From Actinomycetota bacterium (GTDB lineage Bacteria > Actinomycetota > Actinomycetes > Streptosporangiales > Streptosporangiaceae): a stretch of DNA of 6,103 bases. The notes under the pieces are model-generated. The model was not told the DNA's origin and ran no database searches. It saw only the letters and a list, made by a program, of their open reading frames with translations. Both the position numbers and the translations under genes were made by a program. The stretch covers positions 6,589 through 12,691 of the forward strand of contig DPMS01000290.1 of assembly GCA_003541285.1 (NCBI GenBank). The letters are read 5' to 3'. Below, one piece after another: positions 1 to 5,963 of the stretch (within the stretch, counting starts at the first letter, position 1; the number at the start of each line of letters is the position of its first letter).

Positions 1-486
1 TCTCCCATCGACGACCGCAACGCCCGGGCCGGATTCCACAACCTCTCGCTCGGCACCGACCGGGGAGCCCTGGTCCGGGCGGTGCTCGAAGGCGTCGCCT
101 ACAACAACCGGTGGCTGCACGAGGCGGTCGAGCACTTCGTCAAGCGGCGCCTCGATCCGGTCCGTGTCTTCGGCGGCGGCGCGCAGTCGGATCTGTGGTG
201 CCAGATCCACGCCGACGTCATGAACCGTTCCATTGAGCGGCTGGCAGATCCGGTCCACGCGACTCTGCGTGGCGCCGCGATCCTGGCAGGCATGGCCCTG
301 GGCGAGGTTGACCGCGCCACGGCAGGCGCCCTGGCACAGGTCGACAGGACCTTCTTGCCGGACCCGGCCCGGGTCGCGGTCTACGACCGCCTGTACGCCG
401 AGTTCCCCCGGCTGTACAAGTCGCAGAAAGCCATCTTCCGGCGGCTGAACGCGCCATCCCGCCAGCCGTCAGCAGCCAAGCCCTAG
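1..486 (+). CDS. FGGY-family carbohydrate kinase, xylulokinase-like, C-terminal part (5' end outside window)
   Basis: This reading frame is open from the first base and ends at TAG 484-486, leaving 161 residues of the C-terminal domain of an FGGY sugar kinase. Family members phosphorylate a sugar or polyol with ATP in the cytoplasm; full-length proteins are usually about 480-520 residues, so about two thirds is missing. Visible marks are the ATP-domain segment FGGGAQSDLW (around residues 57-66 of the fragment), followed by LADPVHATLRGAAILAG, which is typical of the helix-rich end of xylulokinases. The earlier stretch HNLSLGTDRGALVRAVLE resembles the second FGGY signature, with some substitutions. 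A GTG at 82 opens an internal frame but is not the true start, because family homology continues upstream of it. Xylulokinase is the best guess; another pentulose or polyol kinase is possible because the substrate-binding N-terminal domain is not present. The next gene begins 66 bases downstream. Confidence 0.88.
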   Translation, partial: SPIDDRNARAGFHNLSLGTDRGALVRAVLEGVAYNNRWLHEAVEHFVKRRLDPVRVFGGGAQSDLWCQIHADVMNRSIERLADPVHATLRGAAILAGMALGEVDRATAGALAQVDRTFLPDPARVAVYDRLYAEFPRLYKSQKAIFRRLNAPSRQPSAAKP

Positions 487-540
487 CCTGGCTCGGCCTC
501 GGCGGTGAGTGGTGTTCTACCGTGTCGGGATAGGCCGGTT

Positions 541-546
541 AGGAGG
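541..546 (+). promoter_or_regulatory. Strong Shine-Dalgarno site fixing the methyltransferase start
   Basis: AGGAGG lies 6 bases before ATG 553. The same frame is open back to a GTG at 505, but that codon has no comparable site, so the start at 553 is preferred and 16 upstream codons are dropped. Confidence 0.75.
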
Positions 547-552
547 CACGCG

Positions 553-1290
553 ATGGGTGGGCTTGGCAACCGGATAGAGCTCGGTGTGCCGACTGAGTAT
601 GGGTTCGCGCTGCCACGAATCCGACACCAGCTTGCGTCGGCCTACCTGACCGAACCCGTTGACGCGTTACTCGATTTCGGCTGTGGCAATGGCGCTAATA
701 GCGTCCTATTTGCCGAGGATGCGAGGAAAGTTGTCGGCATCGACGTTGTTCCGGCGCACATCGAGGCGGCCCGGGATTACGCGGTCAAGCATGGCCTCGG
801 CAACGTCAGCTACCTCTGCTACGACGGTGGGATGCTTCCGTTCGACGACTTGTCGTTCGACTATGTCATATGCTTCGAGGTGCTGGAACACACGGCGGAC
901 GACGCAGCAGCGCTGGCCGAGATCCGCCGGGTGATGCGGCCAGGCGCGACGATCACGCTGAGCGTGCCTAACAAGTGGTACTTGATGGAGACGCACGGCT
1001 TCGATTGGAAGCCGTCGTGGGTGAAGTGGAACCGGGTGCCGCTGCTGTCCTGGCTTCCGACATCGCTACACGAGCGAGGCGCCAAGGCCCGGATCTACAC
1101 CCGTCGGCGAATCCTTTCGCTGTTAGAACGGAGCGGCTTCGAGGTGCTAGAGGCACGCTACCTAATGCCGCCATTTGATAAGGTCAATCGGCCCCGCCCG
1201 CAGGCCGCGTTGCGGGCTACCTTCGATCTCATCAGCCGTAGCCCGCTGCGGGTGATCGGCGTCTCGCACGTTATTACCGCCCGTTCGTAG
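553..1290 (+). CDS. Class I SAM-dependent methyltransferase (Methyltransf_11 type), substrate unknown
   Basis: This encodes a 245-residue soluble protein with the Rossmann fold of class I methyltransferases. Motif I is LLDFGCGNGAN (39-49), the SAM-ribose acidic residue is in GID (D64), a DGGMLPF segment (91-97) follows, then FDYVICFEVLEH (102-113) and the strand TITLSVPN (133-140), the usual UbiG/Methyltransf_11 order. The second half (HGFDWKPSW, HERGAKARIYTRRRILSLL) presumably forms the acceptor site. Nothing in it identifies the acceptor, which could be a lipid, glycan or small molecule. It has no signal peptide or membrane helix. The gene stands alone, 66 bases after the sugar kinase and convergent with the TetR gene. 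Its composition is odd: codons 661-720 have only 11 of 20 third positions as G/C and 1141-1200 have 13 of 20, against 18-20 of 20 in stretches sampled from neighbours. It has TTA codons at 667-669 and 1123-1125, suggesting recent transfer and possible dependence on the rare leucine tRNA (bldA). Confidence 0.85.
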   Translation: MGGLGNRIELGVPTEYGFALPRIRHQLASAYLTEPVDALLDFGCGNGANSVLFAEDARKVVGIDVVPAHIEAARDYAVKHGLGNVSYLCYDGGMLPFDDLSFDYVICFEVLEHTADDAAALAEIRRVMRPGATITLSVPNKWYLMETHGFDWKPSWVKWNRVPLLSWLPTSLHERGAKARIYTRRRILSLLERSGFEVLEARYLMPPFDKVNRPRPQAALRATFDLISRSPLRVIGVSHVITARS

Positions 1291-1327
1291 GCCCGCTGCT
1301 TGTGCCCGAGTCCCGGTGCGGGCCCAT

Positions 1328-1394
1328 GCCGCCGATGTACAAGGCGGCGAACGGCCGGCCACGTCATAGCCGATGGCCAGGGGCGCCTGGGCCA
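1328..1394. terminator. Hairpins in the convergent spacer, possible bidirectional terminator
   Basis: Between the two converging stops (1290 and 1418) there are two inverted repeats. The first is GCCGCC 1328-1333 with GGCGGC 1343-1348 and a 9-base loop. The second is TGGCCAGG 1374-1381 with CCTGGGCCA 1386-1394, which has a GGCG loop and one bulged G. No T-run follows either one, so these would be factor-independent terminators only of the U-less type proposed for actinomycetes. In such GC-rich DNA, hairpins also arise by chance. The rest of the 127-base spacer shows nothing else. Confidence 0.3.
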
Positions 1395-1417
1395 GCTGGC
1401 GCGGGGCGGTAGCGGGG

Positions 1418-2008
1418 CTAGGCGGCGAAGCTTTCTAGCAGCCGTTCCAGCATGGCAACCTGGCGATCGGGGGGTATCCGGCCGGGGTAGAGCACGCGCT
1501 CGGCGCTCAGCCCGTCGATGAGCGCGACGAGCTGGTGCGTCGCGAAATCGGGGTCCAGGCCGTCCTTCAGTTCGCCCAGGTCCGCCGCCTCCGCGACGTG
1601 CCGGCGCAGCCGCCCGCACAGCCGGTCGAACTCGGAATGCTGCAGGTCCCGCAACTCGGTGGTGCCCAGCGCCCGGCCCCAGAAGCTGATCTCGATCTGC
1701 GCCTCCAGGTCGCGCTGCGCATCGAGGGGGAGTGCTTCGAGCATGACCACATGCAGCGCCATGAGCCCGGTCAGCCCGGCTGCTGCCGCGTCCATCCGCG
1801 CGCCGACCCGGCGGTGGGACATCACCAGTGCCGAGCCGAGAATGTCGGCCTTGTCGTCGAAATAGTGCGCGAGGATACCCCGCGAGCAGTCCGCTTCCCG
1901 GGCGATGGCCCTGATGGTGGTCCCCGCGATGCCGTCCCGGGCGATGACCCGCCAGGTGGCTGACAGGATCTCGTCCCGCTTCGCGTCCCAGTCAACGATC
2001 TTCGGCAT
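1418..2008 (-). CDS. TetR/AcrR-family transcriptional repressor
   Basis: This is a 196-residue one-component regulator, a normal length for the family. The N-terminal DNA-binding domain is clear: WDAKRDEILSATWRVIARDG (7-26) is helix 1, and GTTIRAIAREADCSRGILAHYF (29-50) contains the helix-turn-helix with its recognition helix near 41-50, followed by the usual DDKADIL. The C-terminal ligand domain begins around residue 60. The wording ALPLDAQRDLEAQIEISFWGRAL resembles the BetI-like TetR_C_6 group, but the ligand cannot be predicted. ATG at 2008 is preceded on the minus strand by AGGA (2017-2020) with 8 bases of spacing. The gene is divergent from the kinase-PLP enzyme-permease unit with only 94 bases between starts. 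This is the classic arrangement for a local repressor that controls itself and the adjacent operon, probably relieved by the imported substrate or a metabolite of it. Confidence 0.92.
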   Translation of the reverse strand: MPKIVDWDAKRDEILSATWRVIARDGIAGTTIRAIAREADCSRGILAHYFDDKADILGSALVMSHRRVGARMDAAAAGLTGLMALHVVMLEALPLDAQRDLEAQIEISFWGRALGTTELRDLQHSEFDRLCGRLRRHVAEAADLGELKDGLDPDFATHQLVALIDGLSAERVLYPGRIPPDRQVAMLERLLESFAA

Positions 2009-2102
2009 GGCCTTTGTCCTGGTCGGGCAGGGTCTATTTTTTTGTCGGACGTCCGTCTAACATCTTGGTCAGTGTAGCGCTGGGACTTGAAGGCGGCCGC
2101 CC
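2009..2102. promoter_or_regulatory. Divergent promoter region between repressor and catabolic-type operon
   Basis: These 94 bases must contain the promoters for both directions. The region includes a T7 run (2037-2043) and is more AT-rich than its surroundings. On the minus strand TTAGAC (2059-2054) and TAGACC (2036-2031), separated by 17 bases, could serve as weak -35 and -10 elements, which would place the dyad inside the repressor promoter. No convincing plus-strand -10/-35 pair was found. A modest ribosome binding site, GAAGG (2089-2093), lies 9 bases before the kinase ATG. Confidence 0.45.
2041..2060. promoter_or_regulatory. Candidate TetR operator: palindrome in the divergent intergenic region
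   Basis: CGGACGTCCG (2046-2055) is a perfect 10-base palindrome. Extending outwards, 3 of the next 5 base pairs also match, giving a 20-base dyad (2041-2060) with 8 of 10 symmetric pairs. It is the only clear dyad in the 94-base region between the divergent starts, 37 bases from the repressor ATG and 47 bases from the kinase ATG. TetR proteins usually bind such 15-20 base dyads over promoters. Assignment to this repressor is inferred from position. Confidence 0.55.
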
Positions 2103-3131
2103 ATGAGCGAGGCCGGTTCCCCCCTCGGCCGGGTCGCGGTGCTCGGCGCGCACATCCTCGACGTGCTCGGCCGGCCGGTGGAGACGATCCCGGCCGGGCA
2201 GGGCAGCGCGCGGCTGTCGGAGATCCGCGCGACCGCGGCCGGAACCGCGGCGGGTACCGGCGTCGATCTCGCCAAGCTCGGCGCGCAGGTCTATTCGATC
2301 GGGGCGATCGGCGACGATCTGCTGGCGGACATGCTCACCGGGGCGCTGCGCGCCCATGGTGTGGACACCGGTGGGCTGGTCCGCAAGCCCGGCGTGCAGA
2401 CCTCGGCGACGATCCTGCCCATCCGGCCAAACGGCGAGCGCCCGGCGCTGCACGTGCCGGGCGCGACGTCCCGGCTGGAACTGGCCGACATCGACCTGGC
2501 AGCGGTCGCCGGGTGCCGCGCTCTGGTGGTCGGGGCTCCCGACGCGCTCGGGGACTTCGCCGCTGGCGGGCTCGGCACAGTAGTACGTGCCGCCGCGGCC
2601 GGCGGTGCGCTTGTCGTCGCCGACGTGCTGCACCAGGGCAGCCCGGCCGACTTCAGCCGGATCGCCGACGTGCTCCAACTGGCCGGCTGGTTCCTGCCGA
2701 ACTGCGACCAGGTACGCGCACTGACCGGGCGCGCTGATGTCGCCGACGCGGTCCGCGACATCCTGGCGCTCGGCACCGGCGGCGTGGCCGTGACGCTGGG
2801 CGCCGACGGCTGCCTGATCACCGGCGGGGACGGCGGGCTGATCCACGTGCCTGCCATCGAGGTCGACGTCGTCGACACGACCGGCTGCGGCGACGGGTTC
2901 AACGCGGGCGTGATCACGGGCCTGCTGCTGGGCTGCGACCCGGTGGATGCCGCCTGGCTGGGGGTGGCCTGCGGAGCGCTGGTGGCCACTGGCCTCGGCT
3001 CCGACGCCGGGATCGTCAGCCTGGGCCAGGTACTCGGGTTCCTCGCCGGGGCTGAGCGGGACGTGGCTGCCCGGATCGGGGACCGGCTCGCCTCATGCGC
3101 GGCGCGGGAGAGCGAGGAGACCCATGCCTGA
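2103..3131 (+). CDS. PfkB/ribokinase-family kinase, substrate unknown
   Basis: This 342-residue cytoplasmic kinase of the ribokinase fold would transfer phosphate from ATP to a hydroxyl of a sugar, nucleoside or similar small molecule. The decisive motif is DTTGCGDGFNAG (258-269), the PfkB signature 2, with D264 as the catalytic base and the GCG anion hole; Ala is more usual where C262 stands. The N-terminal half has the substrate-lid region followed by DLAKLGAQVYSIGAIGDD (55-72), the usual 'LA-LG-VG-iGdD' block. The conserved GGxxxN of signature 1 appears here as AGTAAG (46-51), so the Asn position is Gly. SATILPIRPNGERPALHVPG (101-120) is the loop that normally carries phosphate and substrate contacts. 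Length is slightly above the roughly 300-330 residue norm because of a tail after 310. It is the first gene of the operon. Its stop overlaps the next start by 8 bases, so translation is probably coupled. Substrate specificity cannot be named; annotation as ribokinase, fructokinase or adenosine kinase would be unsafe. Confidence 0.9.
   Translation: MSEAGSPLGRVAVLGAHILDVLGRPVETIPAGQGSARLSEIRATAAGTAAGTGVDLAKLGAQVYSIGAIGDDLLADMLTGALRAHGVDTGGLVRKPGVQTSATILPIRPNGERPALHVPGATSRLELADIDLAAVAGCRALVVGAPDALGDFAAGGLGTVVRAAAAGGALVVADVLHQGSPADFSRIADVLQLAGWFLPNCDQVRALTGRADVADAVRDILALGTGGVAVTLGADGCLITGGDGGLIHVPAIEVDVVDTTGCGDGFNAGVITGLLLGCDPVDAAWLGVACGALVATGLGSDAGIVSLGQVLGFLAGAERDVAARIGDRLASCAARESEETHA
3114..3131 (+). 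promoter_or_regulatory. Coupled translation junction: ribosome binding site and overlapping stop/start
   Basis: GAGGAG (3114-3119) sits inside the last kinase codons, 4 bases before ATG 3124, and the kinase stop TGA is at 3129-3131, giving an 8-base overlap. The reading frame of the downstream gene is open back to 2947, but that extension lies wholly inside the kinase and lacks family similarity, so 3124 is the true start. Confidence 0.75.
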
Positions 3132-4407
3132 ATCCGGGATCCAGCCCGGCCACCCGCGCGGCGTGGACGCCGCCTTGCGTGAGCGGGCGAGGCTCGTCAT
3201 TCCCGGCGGGATGTACGGGCATCAGGCGGCCGGCGGCCTGCCGGCCGGGTACCCGCAGTTCATGCGTTCGGGCCGGGGAGCCAGGATCTGGGACGCCGAC
3301 GGCAATGAATATGTGGACCTGATGTGCAGTTACGGCCCGGTCATCCTGGGTCACCAGCATCCCGCCGTGGAGGAGGCCGCGCAGGCGCAGGCAGCGCTGG
3401 GGGACTGCCAGAACGGCCCGGGCCCGGTCATGGTGGAGCTGGCCGAGCTGCTGGTGGACACCGTCGCCCATGCGGACTGGGCCATGTTCGCCAAGAACGG
3501 GACCGACGCGACCACGATGTGCTGCACGATCGCCAGGGCACAGACGGGACGCAGGCGAATTCTGGTGGCCCGCGGCGCCTACCACGGGGCCGCACCCTGG
3601 TGCACCCCGCGCCCGGCCGGGACAACCCCGGAAGACCGGGCCAACCTCGGCTACTTCACCTTCAACGACCTGGGCAGCGCGCGTGCGGCAGCCGGGCAGG
3701 CGGCCGGTGACCTGGCGGGAATCCTGGTGAGCCCGTTCCGGCATGACGCGGGGTATGACCAGGAACTCGTCTCGCCGGAATTCGCCCGCGGCCTGCGCGG
3801 CCTGTGCGACGCCACCGGTGCGGCGCTGATCCTCGACGATGTTCGCTGCGGATTCCGGCTGCACCTCGGCTCCAGCTGGGAGCCGCTGGGGGTGGCACCC
3901 GACTTGTCGGCGTGGAGCAAGGCGGTCGCGAACGGCCACCCGATCGCCGCCGTGCTCGGCAGTGACTCGTTCCGGGACGGCGCGGAGCAGATTTTCGTGA
4001 CCGGCTCGTTCTGGTTCTCATCGGTGCCGATGGCCGCCGCGGTGGCCACGATCGGGGCGCTGCGCGCCCTGGACGCGGTCACGGTGATGGAGCGGGCCGG
4101 CACCGCCATCAGGGATGGCATCCTCGGCCAGGCGGCGGCCTGGGGGTTCGACGTCAGCTACACCGGGCCCGTGCAGATGCCCTACCTGACCTTTGCCGGG
4201 GACCGCCAGCATGCCCTGGCAAGCGAGTTCGCCGCACAGGCGCTGCGCCGGGGCGCGTTCATTCATCCCCGGCACAACTGGTTCGTGTCGGCCGCGACCA
4301 CCGGCGACGACATCGCGCTGGTCCTGGCGGCCACCGACGGGGCATTCGCCGCTGTCCGCAAACGGCTGGGCAGCCTTGCTGGCCACGATCTGTCGCATCA
4401 CAGCTAA
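3124..4407 (+). CDS. Class III aminotransferase-fold PLP enzyme (glutamate-1-semialdehyde aminomutase-like, probably not HemL)
   Basis: This encodes a 427-residue PLP enzyme of fold type I, class III, a normal length. Visible elements in order: DADGNEYVDLMCSYGPVILGH (57-77), the family entry strand; KNGTDATT (124-131), the PLP-phosphate loop; AYHG (152-155), with Y153 stacking on the cofactor ring; LILDDVRCGFR (235-245), where D238 would bind the pyridine nitrogen; and WSKAVANGHPIAAVLG (264-279), where K266 forms the Schiff base. All catalytic elements are present, so it should be active. It resembles glutamate-1-semialdehyde aminomutase in order and length. However, it has NGTD where HemL has SGTE, DDV for DEV, and SKAVANGHPIAA where HemL usually has GKxxGGGLPVGA. 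It also sits with a kinase and an amino acid permease rather than haem genes, so a role in tetrapyrrole synthesis is unlikely. Likely chemistries are transamination of an imported amine or amino acid, or phospho-lyase action on a phosphorylated amino alcohol made by the adjacent kinase. The permease begins 18 bases after its stop. Confidence 0.88.
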   Translation: MPESGIQPGHPRGVDAALRERARLVIPGGMYGHQAAGGLPAGYPQFMRSGRGARIWDADGNEYVDLMCSYGPVILGHQHPAVEEAAQAQAALGDCQNGPGPVMVELAELLVDTVAHADWAMFAKNGTDATTMCCTIARAQTGRRRILVARGAYHGAAPWCTPRPAGTTPEDRANLGYFTFNDLGSARAAAGQAAGDLAGILVSPFRHDAGYDQELVSPEFARGLRGLCDATGAALILDDVRCGFRLHLGSSWEPLGVAPDLSAWSKAVANGHPIAAVLGSDSFRDGAEQIFVTGSFWFSSVPMAAAVATIGALRALDAVTVMERAGTAIRDGILGQAAAWGFDVSYTGPVQMPYLTFAGDRQHALASEFAAQALRRGAFIHPRHNWFVSAATTGDDIALVLAATDGAFAAVRKRLGSLAGHDLSHHS

Positions 4408-4425
4408 CGCGAGGAGGGGTCACCG

Positions 4426-5946
4426 ATGACAAGCACAGCGGGAGAGGCGGCCAGGCCGGCCGGGTCGGCTGGCGTGATCTCTGCGGACACGGCCGGTACG
4501 GAGGAGGCGATCCTGGCCCGGGTGGGTTACAAGCCCGAGTTGCGGCGCTCACTTCGCTTCTTCTCGATGTTCGCGATCGCGTTCTCGATCATCTCGATCA
4601 CCACCGGGATCTTCCTGAACTACGGCTTCGGCCTGGCGAACTGGGGCCCGGCATCGATATGGACCTGGCCGGTGGTGGGGGCCGGGAACCTGATGATCGC
4701 GTTCATCGTCGCCGAACTGGGCACCCGGATACCGCTCGCCGGGTACGCCTACCAGTGGAGCGCACGGCTGGTGAACCCGACCTACGGATGGTTCGTCGGG
4801 TTCGCCGGCCTGCTCTACATGACCGTCGGCGGCGGGGCGATCATGCTGCTGGGCGCGTCCCCGCTGCTGGTCAGCGAGTTCGGTATCGACCCGGCCAGCA
4901 ATGCTCACCTGGTCCTGGCGGTGGCGATCATGCTGATGATCCTGCCGGTGATCGTCAACATCATCAGCGTGCAGGTGGCGGCAAGGGTGAACAACGTCGC
5001 CGTGTTCACGGAGATCATCGGCACGGTCGTGTTCGGCGTGCTGCTCTTCGCACTCTGGGCCGGGCACGCCAAGCCGACGCCCTACGGCGCATCGATACTC
5101 ACCAGCACCACCAGCCCCGGCGGGAGCCCGCTGCTCTACTCGTTCGCCCTGGCCTCGATGCTGGGCGCGTTCACACTGGTGGGCTTCGAATTGTCCGCCG
5201 ACATGTCAGAGGACGCGGTGGACCCGCGCCGGAGCGTGCCCCGCAGCGTGATCGGCGCTGTCGTGGGTTCGGTGATCCTCGGGATGATCGCGCTGATCGG
5301 GTTCACGATCGCCATCCCGTCCATCAAGGCGGTCGAGGGAACCGGCACCCCGCTGCTGGCAATCGCCGGCTACTGGCTGCCGTCGTGGCTGGTCACGACC
5401 TTCATCGCGTTTGTCATCTTCTCGATGTTCGCCATCCTGGTCGTCGGCTCCGGCGCTCAGGCACGGCTGGCCTACTCACTGGCCCGCGACAACATGCTGC
5501 CGCTGTCCGGTTTCCTGCGCCGGGTCAACCAGCGCACCCAGACGCCGGTCGTGGCCCTGCTGGTGTTCGGGGTGATCGACCTCGGCGTGATGATCTACGG
5601 GTACTTCCAGACCAGCGCCTACGGCACCCTGGTGGGCGCGACCGCGATCATCCCGTACATCATCTACTTCCTGATCACGCTGGCTTACGCGGTCAAGCGG
5701 CGGACGACCGACAGTATCCCCGGCCTGTTCAACCTGGGCCGCTGGGCGTGGCCGGTCATCGGCTTCGTCCTCGTCTACACCGTCGCCGTAATGATCATCT
5801 TGTCGGTTCCCGCGATCTTCCACGGCTCCGACAAGTTCATCCTGTACGGGTTCGTCCTGGCACTGCTCTGGTATGCCGCCGCTCTGTACTGGCGGCTGCG
5901 GCGCGGAACCGCCGGGGTGAAGCCCGTCGAGGAATTGGCCGACTAG
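4426..5946 (+). CDS. APC-superfamily amino acid/amine permease (ACT/GABA-permease-like)
   Basis: This 506-residue integral membrane protein has about 12 hydrophobic helices (roughly 46-66, 78-98, 120-144, 161-182, 190-211, 236-256, 276-298, 320-342, 374-394, 398-420, 440-462, 469-490) between a polar N-terminal tail of about 43 residues and a short charged C-terminus. Diagnostic APC features are FSIISITTGIFLNYGFGL (53-70) in unwound helix 1, AELGTRIPLAGYAYQWSA (96-113) after helix 2, ELSADMSEDAVDPRRSVPRS (255-274) after helix 6, and RLAYSLARDNMLP (347-359) after helix 8. This pattern matches the amino acid/choline transporter branch (GABA, choline, basic or aromatic amino acid permeases), probably a secondary importer in the cytoplasmic membrane. 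A strong AGGAGG (4412-4417) lies 8 bases before ATG 4426 and 18 bases separate it from the PLP enzyme, so it is the third gene of the operon. It indicates that the operon's substrate carries an amino group; the exact substrate is not readable. Confidence 0.92.
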   Translation: MTSTAGEAARPAGSAGVISADTAGTEEAILARVGYKPELRRSLRFFSMFAIAFSIISITTGIFLNYGFGLANWGPASIWTWPVVGAGNLMIAFIVAELGTRIPLAGYAYQWSARLVNPTYGWFVGFAGLLYMTVGGGAIMLLGASPLLVSEFGIDPASNAHLVLAVAIMLMILPVIVNIISVQVAARVNNVAVFTEIIGTVVFGVLLFALWAGHAKPTPYGASILTSTTSPGGSPLLYSFALASMLGAFTLVGFELSADMSEDAVDPRRSVPRSVIGAVVGSVILGMIALIGFTIAIPSIKAVEGTGTPLLAIAGYWLPSWLVTTFIAFVIFSMFAILVVGSGAQARLAYSLARDNMLPLSGFLRRVNQRTQTPVVALLVFGVIDLGVMIYGYFQTSAYGTLVGATAIIPYIIYFLITLAYAVKRRTTDSIPGLFNLGRWAWPVIGFVLVYTVAVMIILSVPAIFHGSDKFILYGFVLALLWYAAALYWRLRRGTAGVKPVEELAD

Positions 5947-5960
5947 GGCGCATGCTGCCC
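5946..5960. terminator. Small hairpin between converging genes, weak terminator candidate
   Basis: GGGC (5946-5949) pairs with GCCC (5957-5960) around a 7-base loop that contains the palindrome GCATGC, and a G-T pair can extend the stem. It lies in the 17-base gap between the permease stop and the converging gene's stop, overlapping the last base of the permease stop. It is short and has no T-run, so the call is tentative. Confidence 0.25.
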
Positions 5961-5963
5961 CGG

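Noticed and set aside
505..552. GTG start at 505 for the methyltransferase
   Set aside because: No ribosome binding site of similar strength precedes it, whereas AGGAGG stands 6 bases before ATG 553 and the extra 16 residues do not look like family sequence.
1158..1619. A minus-strand frame of 153 codons spanning the methyltransferase end, the spacer and the TetR end
   Set aside because: It overlaps two well-supported genes and has an Arg/Ala/Pro-rich shadow composition.
2034..2846. A 270-codon open frame on the minus strand opposite the PfkB kinase and the intergenic region
   Set aside because: It is antisense to a gene with clear catalytic motifs, its composition is the low-complexity Gly/Ala/Arg/Asp type typical of shadow frames in GC-rich DNA, and it runs through the probable operator.
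2947..3123. Upstream extension of the PLP enzyme frame into the kinase gene, suggesting a fused or longer protein
   Set aside because: The extension translates to Trp/Gly/Ser-rich out-of-frame kinase sequence. The family-like N-terminus and a good ribosome binding site both point to ATG 3124.
3016..3939. A 307-codon minus-strand open frame opposite the PLP enzyme
   Set aside because: It is a shadow frame; the opposite strand carries the full set of class III PLP motifs and this one has no recognisable domain.
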